From assembly GCA_902596165.1 (NCBI GenBank), contig CACJSU010000001.1, positions 158,765 to 222,764 of the forward strand: a stretch of 64,000 bases of DNA. Direction: 5' to 3'. A program made the position numbers and the translations under genes. The DNA is from an uncultured SAR86 cluster bacterium (GTDB lineage: Bacteria > Pseudomonadota > Gammaproteobacteria > Magnimaribacterales > D2472). The notes beneath the pieces were generated by a model. That model saw only the letters and a program-made list of their open reading frames with translations. It searched no databases and was not told where the DNA came from. Below are positions 30,700-38,469 of this stretch, in pieces. Position 1 is the stretch's first letter. Each line of letters opens with the position of its first letter.

Positions 30700-31353
30700 T
30701 TAATCTATATGTGTTTTTAGGGCCGCAGAGATAATTAATGGCATGATGGCTGACATCAACAACCCTATACCTGTCATTAAGGTAATAATTGCTTCAAAAT
30801 CATCTCCAAATTGAATGCTTCTTACTGCGGTTCCAAGCAAAATGATAACAGGCAATGCAAGTGGTAAAGAAGAAAGAACTCCTAACATTGCGCCCTTGTT
30901 AATTGATAAAGCATTACCGAAAGCAAATAAATTGAATAGCAAAAGATTTGATAGGCTGAGCAATAAAAATACGCTGGCAAAACTACCAATGGCAACTCCA
31001 TTAGCAAATGAAAACAATGCACCTATAAATGCAATGGGAATTCCAATCAAACACACATAAACAAATATCTTTGAAAGAACAAGTTTGTAGAAGTCCTTTT
31101 CAATCAGAAATTCTTGCTCAAGCGATCCATCTTCAAAATCCTCTTCAAACATGCCCTCTGTTGCTACAAAAGAAGTCATTAACAAAGAGACAACAATAAT
31201 CGAGAAATAAAATTTATCTAAATCAAATTGAGAGATATCTATGCTCAAAGGAAATGCAATAAGAACAAGAACCATAATTAATAAAGGCCCTAGCCAAGAT
31301 TTTAACTTTTTTGAAAGCTTGAAAGATTCTGCTTTGACTAATCTAAGCACCAT
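30700..31353 (-). CDS. ccmB: Haem exporter membrane subunit CcmB
   Basis: A 217-residue integral membrane protein with six hydrophobic segments, the permease partner of CcmA. Family features include the acidic loop G-M-F-E-E-D-F-E-D-G-S-L-E near 70-82 and the K-I-F-V-Y-V-C-L segment. ATG at 31353 overlaps the ccmA stop by 11 nt and has AGGAG within the ccmA coding end. Length is close to the usual 220 residues. Confidence 0.93.
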   Translation of the reverse strand: MVLRLVKAESFKLSKKLKSWLGPLLIMVLVLIAFPLSIDISQFDLDKFYFSIIVVSLLMTSFVATEGMFEEDFEDGSLEQEFLIEKDFYKLVLSKIFVYVCLIGIPIAFIGALFSFANGVAIGSFASVFLLLSLSNLLLFNLFAFGNALSINKGAMLGVLSSLPLALPVIILLGTAVRSIQFGDDFEAIITLMTGIGLLMSAIMPLIISAALKTHID

Positions 31354-31927
31354 TTGCTCCTATATCTAGTACTCTGCAGTCAATCATTGGGTTGATATGT
31401 GAAGTAAGGATCAGACTAACTCCCTCTGATAATTTGTGAATAAGGAAACTGGTTAGTTGGTCAGCTGTTGCTTGATCCAAGCCAACTAAGGGCTCATCAA
31501 GGATAATCAAATCTGAAGATCTGGCCAAAACTCTTATCAAGGCTAACTTTTTTTGCTGCCCATAGGATAAACTAGCTGTAAGCTCATCCTGCAGATCAAA
31601 TAAACCAAATTTTCTTAGCCATTCAAATGCAATTTTTAACTCAGCATCATTGAATAACAATTCTAAGTTCTCAAGTGGTGTAAGATAATTTTTTATTGCA
31701 TTTTTATGACCAAGATAAGACATATTTAAATCTTGAGCATGTGTCTTAACAAAACCTTTAGATGGTGATGTTATTCCCAAAATGATTCTTAGCAATGTGC
31801 TTTTTCCAGACCCATTACCACCTTTAATATGCAATCCCTCTCCGGAATTGATATCAAAAGAAAGGTTATGAAAAAGCTTATTTTCATTTATGGAATAAGT
31901 AATATTTTGAGCTGATAAAAGCTTCAT
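31343..31927 (-). CDS. ccmA: Haem exporter ATPase CcmA
   Basis: A 194-residue ABC ATPase that powers release of haem-loaded CcmE. Walker A is G-G-N-G-S-G-K-S-T-L-L (about 36-46). The signature region is S-L-S-Y-G-Q-Q-K-K-L (Y in place of the usual G). Walker B is L-I-I-L-D-E-P. It is slightly shorter than the typical 205-residue protein. It is the first ccm gene, 6 nt after the unknown gene at 31934. Confidence 0.94.
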   Translation of the reverse strand: MKLLSAQNITYSINENKLFHNLSFDINSGEGLHIKGGNGSGKSTLLRIILGITSPSKGFVKTHAQDLNMSYLGHKNAIKNYLTPLENLELLFNDAELKIAFEWLRKFGLFDLQDELTASLSYGQQKKLALIRVLARSSDLIILDEPLVGLDQATADQLTSFLIHKLSEGVSLILTSHINPMIDCRVLDIGANGA

Positions 31928-31933
31928 GCAGTC

Positions 31934-32449
31934 CTAATATAAAAGTGATTTTGCCCTTATTGTAAGGGAAGGAAGTGGTTTTTGTGGATCTAATCTCAGA
32001 TAAAATCTTTTAGCTAATTCAGCAAATGGGTTATCACCACTATCTCCAAGCCCTCCTACTGAAAAATATAATAATTTTGAAAAAAATATACCTTGTTCTA
32101 ATTGAGGCACTTTATTCAAGAAGGTATTTAACTTTCTAATCCTTTGAGATGCTCCTTTAAACTTATTCCCAAAATGATACCAACCCCAAAACTGATACGC
32201 GCTTCTAGAAAAATGAATAAGCTGCTCTCTAGCAGCCTTTCTAGGGAAAGCTCCAGCAGGGATTAAAGATATAACCGATGAATCTAGATCAGCAATTTTT
32301 GAATCTAATATTGACGGAAGCTCCTGTAAGGACTGAAAAGGGCAAAGCAAACACTCTGTCCCTTTTTCTATTTGATAAGATTTAACTCTTGAGAGCCTCT
32401 CTCTGGAACCAATGATTACATAGCTAACATTAAGGAAATTCTGTGACAA
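31934..32449 (-). CDS. Unknown protein between metY and ccmA
   Basis: A 171-residue soluble protein I do not recognise. It has a C-L-L-C-P-F motif near residue 33 and an S-L-I-P-A-G-A-F-P-R-K-A segment near 61-72. The second half is rich in F, R, L and K. The frame has no internal methionine, so the start must be non-ATG; TTG at 32449, 6 nt after the metY stop, fits best. It lies 6 nt ahead of ccmA and is part of the metY-ccm run. Confidence 0.6.
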   Translation of the reverse strand: MSQNFLNVSYVIIGSRERLSRVKSYQIEKGTECLLCPFQSLQELPSILDSKIADLDSSVISLIPAGAFPRKAAREQLIHFSRSAYQFWGWYHFGNKFKGASQRIRKLNTFLNKVPQLEQGIFFSKLLYFSVGGLGDSGDNPFAELAKRFYLRLDPQKPLPSLTIRAKSLLY

Positions 32450-32455
32450 ACGAAC

Positions 32456-33754
32456 TTAATCTGCTTTAGCTAAAGCTTGGTCAATGTCAGCTAAAATGTC
32501 ATCGATATGCTCAAGCCCAATTGATAATCTAATATAACCTGAACTAATTCCGCCTGAAGCTAACTCCTCTTCATTTAATTGAGAATGAGTAGTGCTCGCT
32601 GGATGAATAGCCAAACTTCTTGAGTCACCAATATTAGCAACGTGATAAAGCATCTCTAGTGAGTTGATAAACTTTTTACCTGCTTCATGGCCGCCTTTTA
32701 TTTCAAAGCCTAGCAGCCCACCACAGCCATTGGACAGATATTTATCTGCTCTTTCCTTAGGTAAACCAGAAGATGTTCCAGGATAAGCAACTCTTTCAAC
32801 CATTGAGTGTTTGCTGAGGTGCTCTGCAACCTTTTGTCCATTTGATGAGTGCTCCTTCATTCTTAAATGTAATGTTTCTAAACCTTGAATGAACATGAAA
32901 GCATTAAAGGGACTCATTGCAGCTCCCATATCTCTTAACAATGTGGTTCTTGCTTTTAAAATATAAGCTATTGGCCCCAATGCCTTAACTGCTTCAGTCC
33001 AAACTACTCCATTGTAATTAGGATCAGGCTGATTAAGCTTGGGCTGTCTTTCAGGATGAGCCTCCCAATCAAAATTACCGCCATCAATCAATACTCCTCC
33101 AATAGAAGTTCCATGACCACCAATATATTTTGTTGCAGAATGAAGGATAATTGCTGCTCCATGATCAAACGGACGGCAGATCAAAGGTGCTGCTGTGTTG
33201 TCAACAATCAATGGAATGCCTAATGGTCTACCTAGGTCTGCAACCTCTTGCAATGGAAAGACTTGGAAGCTTGGGTTCGGAAGTACTTCACCATAATAAG
33301 CTCGAGTTTTATCATCTGTTGCATCAAGAAAGTTTTGTGGATCACTTGGATCAACAAATCTAACCTCAATCCCCATGTCGGAGAATGGATTTTTGAACTG
33401 ATTATAGGTTCCGCCATACAGATGAGATGATGCAACGAAATTGTCGCCATGACTGCATAAATTTTGGATAGCATAGGCTGAAGCTCCTTGTCCTGAAGCT
33501 AGACCCAGAGCTGCTACACCTCCCTCTAGTTCAGCAACTCTTTCCTCGAAAACTGCATTAGTAGGATTCATAATCCTTGAATAAATATTTCCTAGCTCAC
33601 TTAAAGCAAATAAGTTTGCAGCATGATCAGTATCATCAAATTGATAACTAGATGTCATGTGTATTGGAACAGCTACTGAATTAGTATTTTCATCTTTTCT
33701 CCAGCCAGCGTGTAATGCAATAGTTGCAGGATTTGTATATTTTTTATCGCTCAT
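32456..33754 (-). CDS. metY: O-acetylhomoserine sulfhydrylase MetY
   Basis: A 432-residue PLP enzyme that makes homocysteine from O-acetylhomoserine and sulfide. The PLP lysine is in H-S-A-T-K-Y-I-G-G-H (Lys209). Y-S-R-I-M-N-P-T and G-Q-G-A-S-A are the phosphate-binding and substrate segments typical of the Cys/Met PLP family. The C-terminal S-I-G-L-E-H-I-D-D motif is intact. ATG at 33754 has GGAG at good spacing. Upstream lies a candidate SAM-sensing riboswitch, which fits feedback by the end product of methionine synthesis. Confidence 0.95.
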   Translation of the reverse strand: MSDKKYTNPATIALHAGWRKDENTNSVAVPIHMTSSYQFDDTDHAANLFALSELGNIYSRIMNPTNAVFEERVAELEGGVAALGLASGQGASAYAIQNLCSHGDNFVASSHLYGGTYNQFKNPFSDMGIEVRFVDPSDPQNFLDATDDKTRAYYGEVLPNPSFQVFPLQEVADLGRPLGIPLIVDNTAAPLICRPFDHGAAIILHSATKYIGGHGTSIGGVLIDGGNFDWEAHPERQPKLNQPDPNYNGVVWTEAVKALGPIAYILKARTTLLRDMGAAMSPFNAFMFIQGLETLHLRMKEHSSNGQKVAEHLSKHSMVERVAYPGTSSGLPKERADKYLSNGCGGLLGFEIKGGHEAGKKFINSLEMLYHVANIGDSRSLAIHPASTTHSQLNEEELASGGISSGYIRLSIGLEHIDDILADIDQALAKAD

Positions 33755-33816
33755 TATTTCTCCAATTAAATTTTAAAAAGAAGGCCAAGCTAAATAAGAT
33801 ACTCAGACTAGAATCT

Positions 33817-33868
33817 ATTTTTAGCAACATTTATATAGCGCCTAAAAGCCAAACAAAACCGCGCTGAT
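33817..33868 (-). promoter_or_regulatory. Candidate SAM-II/SAM-V-type riboswitch upstream of metY
   Basis: Read on the minus strand, a P1 helix AGCGC (33861-33865) with GCGCT (33837-33841) encloses a U-rich loop. It is followed by ATATAAATGTTGCTAAAAA. The known SAM-II aptamer from marine metagenomes has the same arrangement, with a GCGC-type P1, then a spacer with ATAAATGT and the conserved GCTAAA strand. The loop bases TTTTAG can pair with CTAAAA to give the pseudoknot. The metY ATG lies about 63 nt downstream. GCTAAA can also pair with a downstream TTTAGC (33787-33792), giving an alternative hairpin. The assignment is from pattern memory. Confidence 0.7.
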
Positions 33869-34033
33869 GTAATTATAAACATATTTGTAAATTTATCTTT
33901 AAAAAATAATTTATGTAGTAAAACTACTTAAAAAATCATTAATTTTTCTGATAAATAAAGGTTTTTAAAATTTTATTGACAATTTATACGAAATAAATTC
34001 AAATTCACTACAACTTTAATAACTAAAAAATAT

Positions 34034-34432
34034 ATGGCAAAGAAATATGTAAATTTTAGAGTCGGTGGCTCCCCTTATAAAGTTACCGATGATTATTCGG
34101 TTTGGACAAACGACTTGCTAGGTAAAATTATAGCGAGTAAAACCGTAATCCAACCAGGAAAATCTACAGTGGGTCATAGATTAAGCGATTCAGATGTTGT
34201 TTACATTATAGTAAATGGCAGAGGAATGATGGAGGTTGTTGAATATATGAATTCCATGGAAGGACATGGAACCGATCCAAGTGAAGGTATCGAACACCAA
34301 GATTCATTTTCATTAACGGCAGGCGATGTGATTCTTGTTCAATCAGGCGATTTTGTCAAAGTAGTCAATGAATCTGAGCATGACCAACTGACATATCTTA
34401 GAGTTTTTGATAGAGAGGGTTGGAGAATTTAA
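34034..34432 (+). CDS. Cupin-fold small protein
   Basis: A 132-residue single-domain cupin-like protein. The conserved pieces are P-G-K-S-T-V-G-H-R-L-S-D-S-D-V-V-Y-I-I-V-N-G for the first motif and L-T-A-G-D-V-I-L-V-Q-S-G-D-F-V for the second. One His is present but the full metal set (G-x5-H-x-H-x3,4-E) is not, so a binding or isomerase-like role is possible. It is divergent from metY across a 279-bp intergenic region, with a TTGACA at 33976-33981. The ATG at 34034 has no ribosome site. It is convergent with thrS. Confidence 0.65.
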   Translation: MAKKYVNFRVGGSPYKVTDDYSVWTNDLLGKIIASKTVIQPGKSTVGHRLSDSDVVYIIVNGRGMMEVVEYMNSMEGHGTDPSEGIEHQDSFSLTAGDVILVQSGDFVKVVNESEHDQLTYLRVFDREGWRI

Positions 34433-34436
34433 TTTA

Positions 34437-36377
34437 CTAAGGCGAGTGAGATTCTGTCTCTAATAGCTTGATAGCTTCATCAATAGTATAAGTATTAGTT
34501 TTGTTTTCACGCAAATTCCTAATAGAAACAGTTTTAGCAGACATTTCTTCTTTGCCAATCACAGCCATAAGCGGGACTTTGGCATTGCTATGTTCTCTTA
34601 TCTTATAACCAATTTTTTCGTTTCTATTGTCAAGCTCAACTCGTAAATTAATTGCATCAAATTTTTCTTTCAAACTCATAGCATATTCATTCACTTCTTC
34701 GGTGATAGTTAAAATTGACAATTGAGTTGGAGCCAACCATATGGGCAATTTACCTGAATAATTTTCGATTAAGATGCCAATAAACCTCTCAAAAGAGCCA
34801 AGAATTGCTCTATGCATCATGACAGGTTGATGCTTGGCGCCATCTTCCCCAATATACTCAGCATCCAGTCTATCAGGCAGGTTAAAATCAGCCTGAAAAG
34901 TACCACATTGCCATTCACGCCCTATTGCATCAGTTAAAACAAAATCTAGTTTAGGCCCATAAAAAGCTCCATCTCCTGCTTCAACGCTATAAGGGATATC
35001 AAGTTTTTTAATTGCATTTTCTAATGCGGTTTCTGCTTTATCCCAAACCTCATCTGAGCCAACTCTTGTTTCAGGTCTAGTTGATAATTTTATATCAAAG
35101 GATTCGAAGCCAAGCTCAGCATAAATCTCGGACAACAATGATATGAAGTCAGCTGTTTCGCTCTCTATTTGATCTTCAGTGCAAAAAATATGGCCATCAT
35201 CTTGAGTAAAGCCTCGAACCCTCATTAGGCCATGCATGGTGCCCGAAGCTTCATACCTATGACAGGAGCCGAATTCTGCAAGTCTTACTGGAAGGTCTTT
35301 GTAGGATTTAAGACCCTGATTATATACCTGGACATGACAGGGGCAGTTCATAGGCTTAAGAGCATTTACTCTTTTTTCATTAGCATGCTCTTCATCAATT
35401 TCTGTGATGAACATATTTTCACGATATTTGTCCCAGTGGCCTGAAGCCTCCCATAGTTTACGATCAACAACTAAAGGAGTGTTGATTTCTTCGTATCCAT
35501 TAGCAATTTGCTTATTACGTATATAGTTTTGCAAAGCTACATATATTGACCAACCTTTTGCATGCCAAAAAACCATTCCAGGCGCCTCTTCTTGCAAATG
35601 AAACAAATCCATTTCTTTGGCAAGTTTGCGATGGTCTCGCTTTTCAGCCTCTTCTAAAAGAGTTAAATATTTTTTTAGATCTTTTTCATTTTTCCAAGCC
35701 GTGCCATAAATTCGAGATAACATTTCATTTTGTGAATCGCCTTTCCAATATGCACCCGCGATCTTTGTAAGTTTAAAAGCTCCAACTTTATCTAAACTTG
35801 GCAAATGAGGGCCACGACATAAATCTATAAAGCCGGTATCACCTTGATTGTAGAGTTGAAAGTTATCCTCTTGCTCAGAGTCTTCGATGATCTTAACCTT
35901 GTAATCTTCTTTTATATTAGCAAAATTCTTTATCGCCTCTTTCTTTGAATGAATCGTTTTGGTGATGTCAGATTTTTCAGCAACAATCTTCTCCATTTCT
36001 TTTTCAATTTTTGGTAAATCGTCTACAGAAACCCTCTCATCAGATAAAAAATCATAGTAAAAACCATTTTCAATGGTTGGGCCGATGGCTAATTTGGCTT
36101 TTGGGTAAAGATTTTTTATAGCACGAGCTAACACCTGAGCCGCAACTGTATGCCGCATAATTTCTAGACCTTCATCTGAATCAAGTGTAAAAATAGAAAT
36201 ATCGGCATCCTGACTAACAATGTCACTAAGGTCTCTTTGCTCACCATTTACACTAAAGGCAACAGCAGCTTTAGCTAGACCAGCGCCAATCATGTTTGCA
36301 ATTTCAAGCCCACTAATACCAACAGGAGCTTGCTTCTGAGATCCGTCAGGGAGTGTGATTGTGATTTCTTTGCTCAT
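34437..36377 (-). CDS. thrS: Threonyl-tRNA synthetase
   Basis: A 646-residue class II synthetase charging tRNA-Thr. The TGS domain covers about 1-65. The editing domain follows, with R-H-T-V-A-A (76-80) where the usual motif is H-x3-H, so the second histidine is alanine here. The second pair C-R-G-P-H is intact. The catalytic core has M-N-C-P-C-H, the H-R-Y-E-A-S-G-T motif 2 region and motif 3 near I-L-G-S-F-E-R-F-I-G. The C-terminal anticodon-binding domain is complete. Downstream there is no infC-rpmI-rplT run. Confidence 0.96.
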   Translation of the reverse strand: MSKEITITLPDGSQKQAPVGISGLEIANMIGAGLAKAAVAFSVNGEQRDLSDIVSQDADISIFTLDSDEGLEIMRHTVAAQVLARAIKNLYPKAKLAIGPTIENGFYYDFLSDERVSVDDLPKIEKEMEKIVAEKSDITKTIHSKKEAIKNFANIKEDYKVKIIEDSEQEDNFQLYNQGDTGFIDLCRGPHLPSLDKVGAFKLTKIAGAYWKGDSQNEMLSRIYGTAWKNEKDLKKYLTLLEEAEKRDHRKLAKEMDLFHLQEEAPGMVFWHAKGWSIYVALQNYIRNKQIANGYEEINTPLVVDRKLWEASGHWDKYRENMFITEIDEEHANEKRVNALKPMNCPCHVQVYNQGLKSYKDLPVRLAEFGSCHRYEASGTMHGLMRVRGFTQDDGHIFCTEDQIESETADFISLLSEIYAELGFESFDIKLSTRPETRVGSDEVWDKAETALENAIKKLDIPYSVEAGDGAFYGPKLDFVLTDAIGREWQCGTFQADFNLPDRLDAEYIGEDGAKHQPVMMHRAILGSFERFIGILIENYSGKLPIWLAPTQLSILTITEEVNEYAMSLKEKFDAINLRVELDNRNEKIGYKIREHSNAKVPLMAVIGKEEMSAKTVSIRNLRENKTNTYTIDEAIKLLETESHSP

Positions 36378-36505
36378 GGAATTAGTCCTTGCGCCCTATT
36401 CTAATATTTTTAACTCGAAAGGTATATTTTCAGTAGCTCTTTCTATTAAATAGTCTTTAATTTAACATGAAGAAAGGTTTTAATTTACAAAGTTTAGGAG
36501 TCATT

Positions 36506-36799
36506 ATGACAGTGAGTGTTTTACTTAGCGGAACTTTAAAGGCTGGTTTGGTTGATCAGTTTTCAGGAATTTGTAGGGAGGCTTTTCATGTCACCCGTGC
36601 ATTTGATGGGTGTCAAAATATTAATCTCACATTGCATGTTGAAGATCCTCACAAATTTGTTCTTACAGAGGTTTGGGACTCAAAAGAGCACTATGAAAAA
36701 TATTTAGCTTTTAGAACAGAGGATGGAACTGTTGGCGCTATTGAGGAGATGTGCGTTGATGGGCCAAACATAGATATATTTGATATTACAGACGCTTAA
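36506..36799 (+). CDS. ABM-type monooxygenase-like small protein
   Basis: A 97-residue protein with the ABM/dimeric ferredoxin-like fold (YgiN-like). Characteristic parts are V-L-L-S-G-T-L-K-A, T-R-A-F-D-G-C-Q-N-I-N-L and V-W-D-S-K-E-H-Y-E-K-Y-L-A-F-R-T. Such proteins act on quinols or aromatic compounds, or are unnamed stress proteins. ATG at 36506 has TAGGAG in front and matches where family members begin. An upstream ATG at 36467 would add 13 unrelated residues. The tRNA-Arg gene begins 5 nt after its stop. Confidence 0.75.
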   Translation: MTVSVLLSGTLKAGLVDQFSGICREAFHVTRAFDGCQNINLTLHVEDPHKFVLTEVWDSKEHYEKYLAFRTEDGTVGAIEEMCVDGPNIDIFDITDA

Positions 36800-36804
36800 T
36801 ACAA

Positions 36805-36879
36805 GCCTTCTTAGTTAAACGGATATAACAACTCCCTCCTAAGGAGTAGTTCTAGGTTCGATTCCTGGAGAGGGCACCA
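36805..36879 (+). tRNA. tRNA-Arg (anticodon CCU)
   Basis: A 75-nt cloverleaf. Acceptor stem GCCTTCT pairs with AGAGGGC (one G-U), discriminator A, CCA encoded. The anticodon arm is ACTCC-CTCCTAA-GGAGT, giving CCU. The T arm is CTAGG-TTCGATT-CCTGG. It starts 5 nt after the ABM gene and ends 16 nt ahead of a serine hydrolase gene, so all three may share one transcript. Confidence 0.94.
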
Positions 36880-36895
36880 AATTTAGGAGAAAAAA

Positions 36896-38101
36896 ATTTT
36901 AAAAAAAATATTAGCTCTACTGACAATCATTGCTTTGATTGTGATCTTTATGTACAAAGATTTGTATACTCGGGTTACAGTTATCGGGACTCTTTTTTCA
37001 GGAGAAGAGCAGTATGAAAATTTAAATAGGTTCTATAAATTCATTGATTCATCAACTTTATCGCCCTCTTCTAATCCTTTAAATTTTAAATCCAGCAAAA
37101 CTATATCTTTACCAGCAAGCTTTAATTTCAATGATGCAGTAATTGGGACTGAGAATTTTCTTCAGCAAACAGACACTAGCGCTTTATTGATTCTGCAAAA
37201 TGGAAGAATTCAATTTGAAAAGTACTGGTTAACTGGAGGAGAAAATGTTCAGTGGATGTCTATGTCTGTTGCCAAAAGCTTTATTTCTGCTCTAGTTGGC
37301 ATTGCAATAAGAGATGGTCATATTAACAATATAGAAGAGGCAATTTCAAATTATGTGCCTGAATTAAAAAATTCACCATATAACAACGTGCGTATAAAAG
37401 ATGTGCTACAAATGTCTTCCGGCGCATCATGGAACGAGGATTACAGTGATCCTGAATCAGATATCAATCGATGGGCTAAAATTTTTGCTTTGGGCGGTTC
37501 GTTCGATGAATTTATTCAAACCTTAAGTGATGACTTCAAACCTGGAACAAGAAATCATTACAATTCTATGGATACTCAAGCTCTTGGCATGTTAGTTAAT
37601 CGGGCTACGGGAAAAACAATTACTAACTACATGACAGAAATGCTCTGGCATCCGATGGGTGCTTCTAATGAGGGTTATTGGCTGCTTGATTCTGAAGGCA
37701 TGGAAATGGCATTTGCTGGACTAAATATCACAGCAAGAGATTATGCAAAATTTGGAGAGCTTTACCGTTTAGATGGCAAATTAAATGGACAACAAATTGT
37801 TCCTAAATCTTGGGTAAAAGATTCGATCACCCCAGATGGACCACATCTAACTCCAGGGGATAATCCTCTTTCTGATTACCCCTTGGGATATGGCTATCAG
37901 TGGTGGGTGCCTGGTGGTGACAAAGGTGAATTCATGGCAATTGGGGTTTACAACCAAATGATTTATGTTGCACCAGAATCCAACATGGTAATTGTCAAAT
38001 TATCTGCTAACAGCTCATATGGGACTGCTGAAGACACAGATATGGCGAGCGAACTTGAGACAATTGAATTTTTTAGAGCTATTGCAAACAAGAGCCTTTA
38101 A
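36896..38101 (+). CDS. Beta-lactamase-family serine hydrolase, probable ATT start
   Basis: A roughly 401-residue membrane-anchored or exported hydrolase. The nucleophile motif is S-V-A-K (in M-S-M-S-V-A-K-S-F), the Tyr motif is Y-N-S-M and the third motif region is Y-Q-W-W-V-P-G-G. The open frame extends upstream to a Lys-rich signal anchor (L-K-K-I-L-A-L-L-T-I-I-A-L-I-V-I-F) with no ATG. An ATT at 36896 lies 6 nt after AGGAG (36885-36889) and would start it. The alternative starts (TTG 36935 or ATG 36953) would remove or cut the anchor. The substrate is unknown. Confidence 0.75.
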   Translation: MLKKILALLTIIALIVIFMYKDLYTRVTVIGTLFSGEEQYENLNRFYKFIDSSTLSPSSNPLNFKSSKTISLPASFNFNDAVIGTENFLQQTDTSALLILQNGRIQFEKYWLTGGENVQWMSMSVAKSFISALVGIAIRDGHINNIEEAISNYVPELKNSPYNNVRIKDVLQMSSGASWNEDYSDPESDINRWAKIFALGGSFDEFIQTLSDDFKPGTRNHYNSMDTQALGMLVNRATGKTITNYMTEMLWHPMGASNEGYWLLDSEGMEMAFAGLNITARDYAKFGELYRLDGKLNGQQIVPKSWVKDSITPDGPHLTPGDNPLSDYPLGYGYQWWVPGGDKGEFMAIGVYNQMIYVAPESNMVIVKLSANSSYGTAEDTDMASELETIEFFRAIANKSL

Positions 38102-38132
38102 TTAATTTACTCTTTATTTTATAAAAAAAGAT

Positions 38133-38423
38133 TTAAAAACAGTCCAAAGCATCCAAAACCATATGGATGGTTAAACCAGCTCCAATTAATCTAGTTTTTG
38201 AAAAAAAAATCATAGCTATATATATGCCAATAAACCAATACTGATGGAGGGGATGAAATCCTATGCTGCAACGATTAGCGTCGTAAATTGGGCTCGCAAA
38301 TAAATGATCCAAGTCAACTAGGATGGTTGCTATCATTATTAAATAAGAGGACTTCCAATTTTCTTTAAAAAATAGAAAAGCAATTAATAAAGGAGCTATG
38401 AAATGCAGAGCTAGATGAAACAT
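38133..38423 (-). CDS. DUF6122 family membrane protein
   Basis: A 96-residue membrane protein with about four helices and conserved His and Asp residues. The order H-L-A-L-H-F-I-A-P-L-L, then V-D-L-D-H-L-F-A-S-P-I-Y-D-A-N-R-C-S-I-G-F-H-P-L-H is the signature of DUF6122. The clustered histidines resemble membrane-embedded metal-dependent hydrolases, but no activity is known to me. ATG at 38423. It stands alone between the serine hydrolase and the MFS transporter. Confidence 0.75.
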   Translation of the reverse strand: MFHLALHFIAPLLIAFLFFKENWKSSYLIMIATILVDLDHLFASPIYDANRCSIGFHPLHQYWFIGIYIAMIFFSKTRLIGAGLTIHMVLDALDCF

Positions 38424-38469
38424 ATGCTCATTATTTTTCTATTTCTGAAATTCCCATGCACATTTGTAA

